A DNA stretch of 5,951 nucleotides from Burkholderiaceae bacterium. GTDB taxonomy: Bacteria; Pseudomonadota; Gammaproteobacteria; Burkholderiales; Burkholderiaceae_C. Under the pieces are notes generated by a model that worked only from the letters and a program-made list of their open reading frames with translations, was not told the DNA's origin and did no database searches. Numbering within the stretch: the stretch's first letter is position 1; each line of letters starts with the position of its first letter. The position numbers and the translations under genes were made by a program. Of this stretch, positions 5,667-5,951 are shown in pieces. The DNA is taken from NCBI GenBank assembly GCA_025458585.1, contig JALOSD010000211.1, positions 1 through 5,951 of the forward strand, given 5' to 3'.

Positions 5667-5951
5667 ATGAGCGACACCAAGACCCCGCCCCCCGCCGCCG
5701 CGCCGGCCACCGACTACCGTGCGACGCTGAACCTGCCCGACACGCCGTTCCCGATGCGAGGCGACCTCGCCAAGCGCGAGCCGGCGTGGGTGAAGCAGTG
5801 GAACGACGAAGGCGTGTACAAGCAGCTGCGCGACGCGCGACGCCACGCGCCCAAGTTCATCCTGCACGACGGCCCGCCGTACGCCAACGGCCAGATCCAC
5901 ATGGGGCACGCCGTCAACAAGGTGCTCAAGGACATGATCGTCAAGGCGCGC
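5667..5951 (+). CDS. ileS: Isoleucine--tRNA ligase (IleRS), 3' end cut by the window
   Basis: This is the N-terminal 95 residues of the class I synthetase that charges tRNA-Ile in the cytoplasm. After a Pro/Ala-rich extension (residues 1-15) the sequence follows E. coli IleRS closely. It has YRATLNLPDTPFPMRGDLA, KREPAWVKQW, FILHDGPPYANG (64-75) and the HIGH signature as HMGH (78-81), followed by AVNKVLKDMIVK. The full protein is normally about 940 residues, so roughly 90 percent lies beyond the window. The ATG at 5667 is the best start, although no strong Shine-Dalgarno sequence precedes it. Its place after ribF is the usual proteobacterial order, in which lspA commonly comes next. The identity is secure from this fragment. 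Confidence 0.96.
   Translation, partial: MSDTKTPPPAAAPATDYRATLNLPDTPFPMRGDLAKREPAWVKQWNDEGVYKQLRDARRHAPKFILHDGPPYANGQIHMGHAVNKVLKDMIVKAR

Noticed and set aside
1..5951. Search by eye for tRNA genes, CRISPR repeats, insertion sequence ends and attachment sites
   Set aside because: No spaced direct repeats, transposase-like frames, terminal inverted repeats or cloverleaf sequences were found; gaps between genes are short and accounted for.

Overview
The window is GC-rich bacterial DNA with almost every codon third position G or C, and it is densely coded. The gene order ribF then ileS, the RibF sequence style (an RTLN-type kinase motif in place of PTAN) and the GlnRS and IleRS sequences point to a betaproteobacterium, most likely of the order Burkholderiales. 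A closer placement, for example near Rubrivivax or Leptothrix, is a guess.

Layout. Positions 1-1839 (+) hold glutaminyl-tRNA synthetase, missing roughly its first 46 residues. It carries an insertion of about 100 residues in the catalytic half that E. coli GlnRS lacks. Ten bases later comes rsuA (1850-2551, +), a 16S rRNA pseudouridine synthase. A short convergent gap with two small hairpins follows. Next is a flavodoxin-fold NAD(P)H-dependent FMN reductase (2658-3242, -). Across a 191-bp divergent spacer lies a luciferase-like (LLM) flavin monooxygenase of the limonene-monooxygenase-like type (3434-4516, +). Then comes ribF (4559 to about 5475, +), a leader region of about 190 bp, and the first 95 codons of ileS (5667-5951, +).

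How the genes fit together. glnS, rsuA and ileS are translation housekeeping genes. The reductase and the monooxygenase look like a two-component flavin oxygenase pair: one supplies reduced FMN, the other uses it with O2. RibF, directly downstream, makes FMN and FAD.

What is unusual. Two genes look internally deleted. The monooxygenase appears to lack about 30 residues, in frame, around the second barrel strand and the usual EHH motif. In ribF, part of the riboflavin-kinase domain is missing and the reading frame changes near 5291-5300; the true C-terminal sequence continues in another frame to a TGA at 5473-5475. Since ribF is normally essential, sequence or assembly error is a serious alternative to real gene decay. 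I see no mobile element, CRISPR array, tRNA or rRNA, and no convincing sign of a wholly new system. The GlnRS insertion and the two lesions are the points most worth checking.
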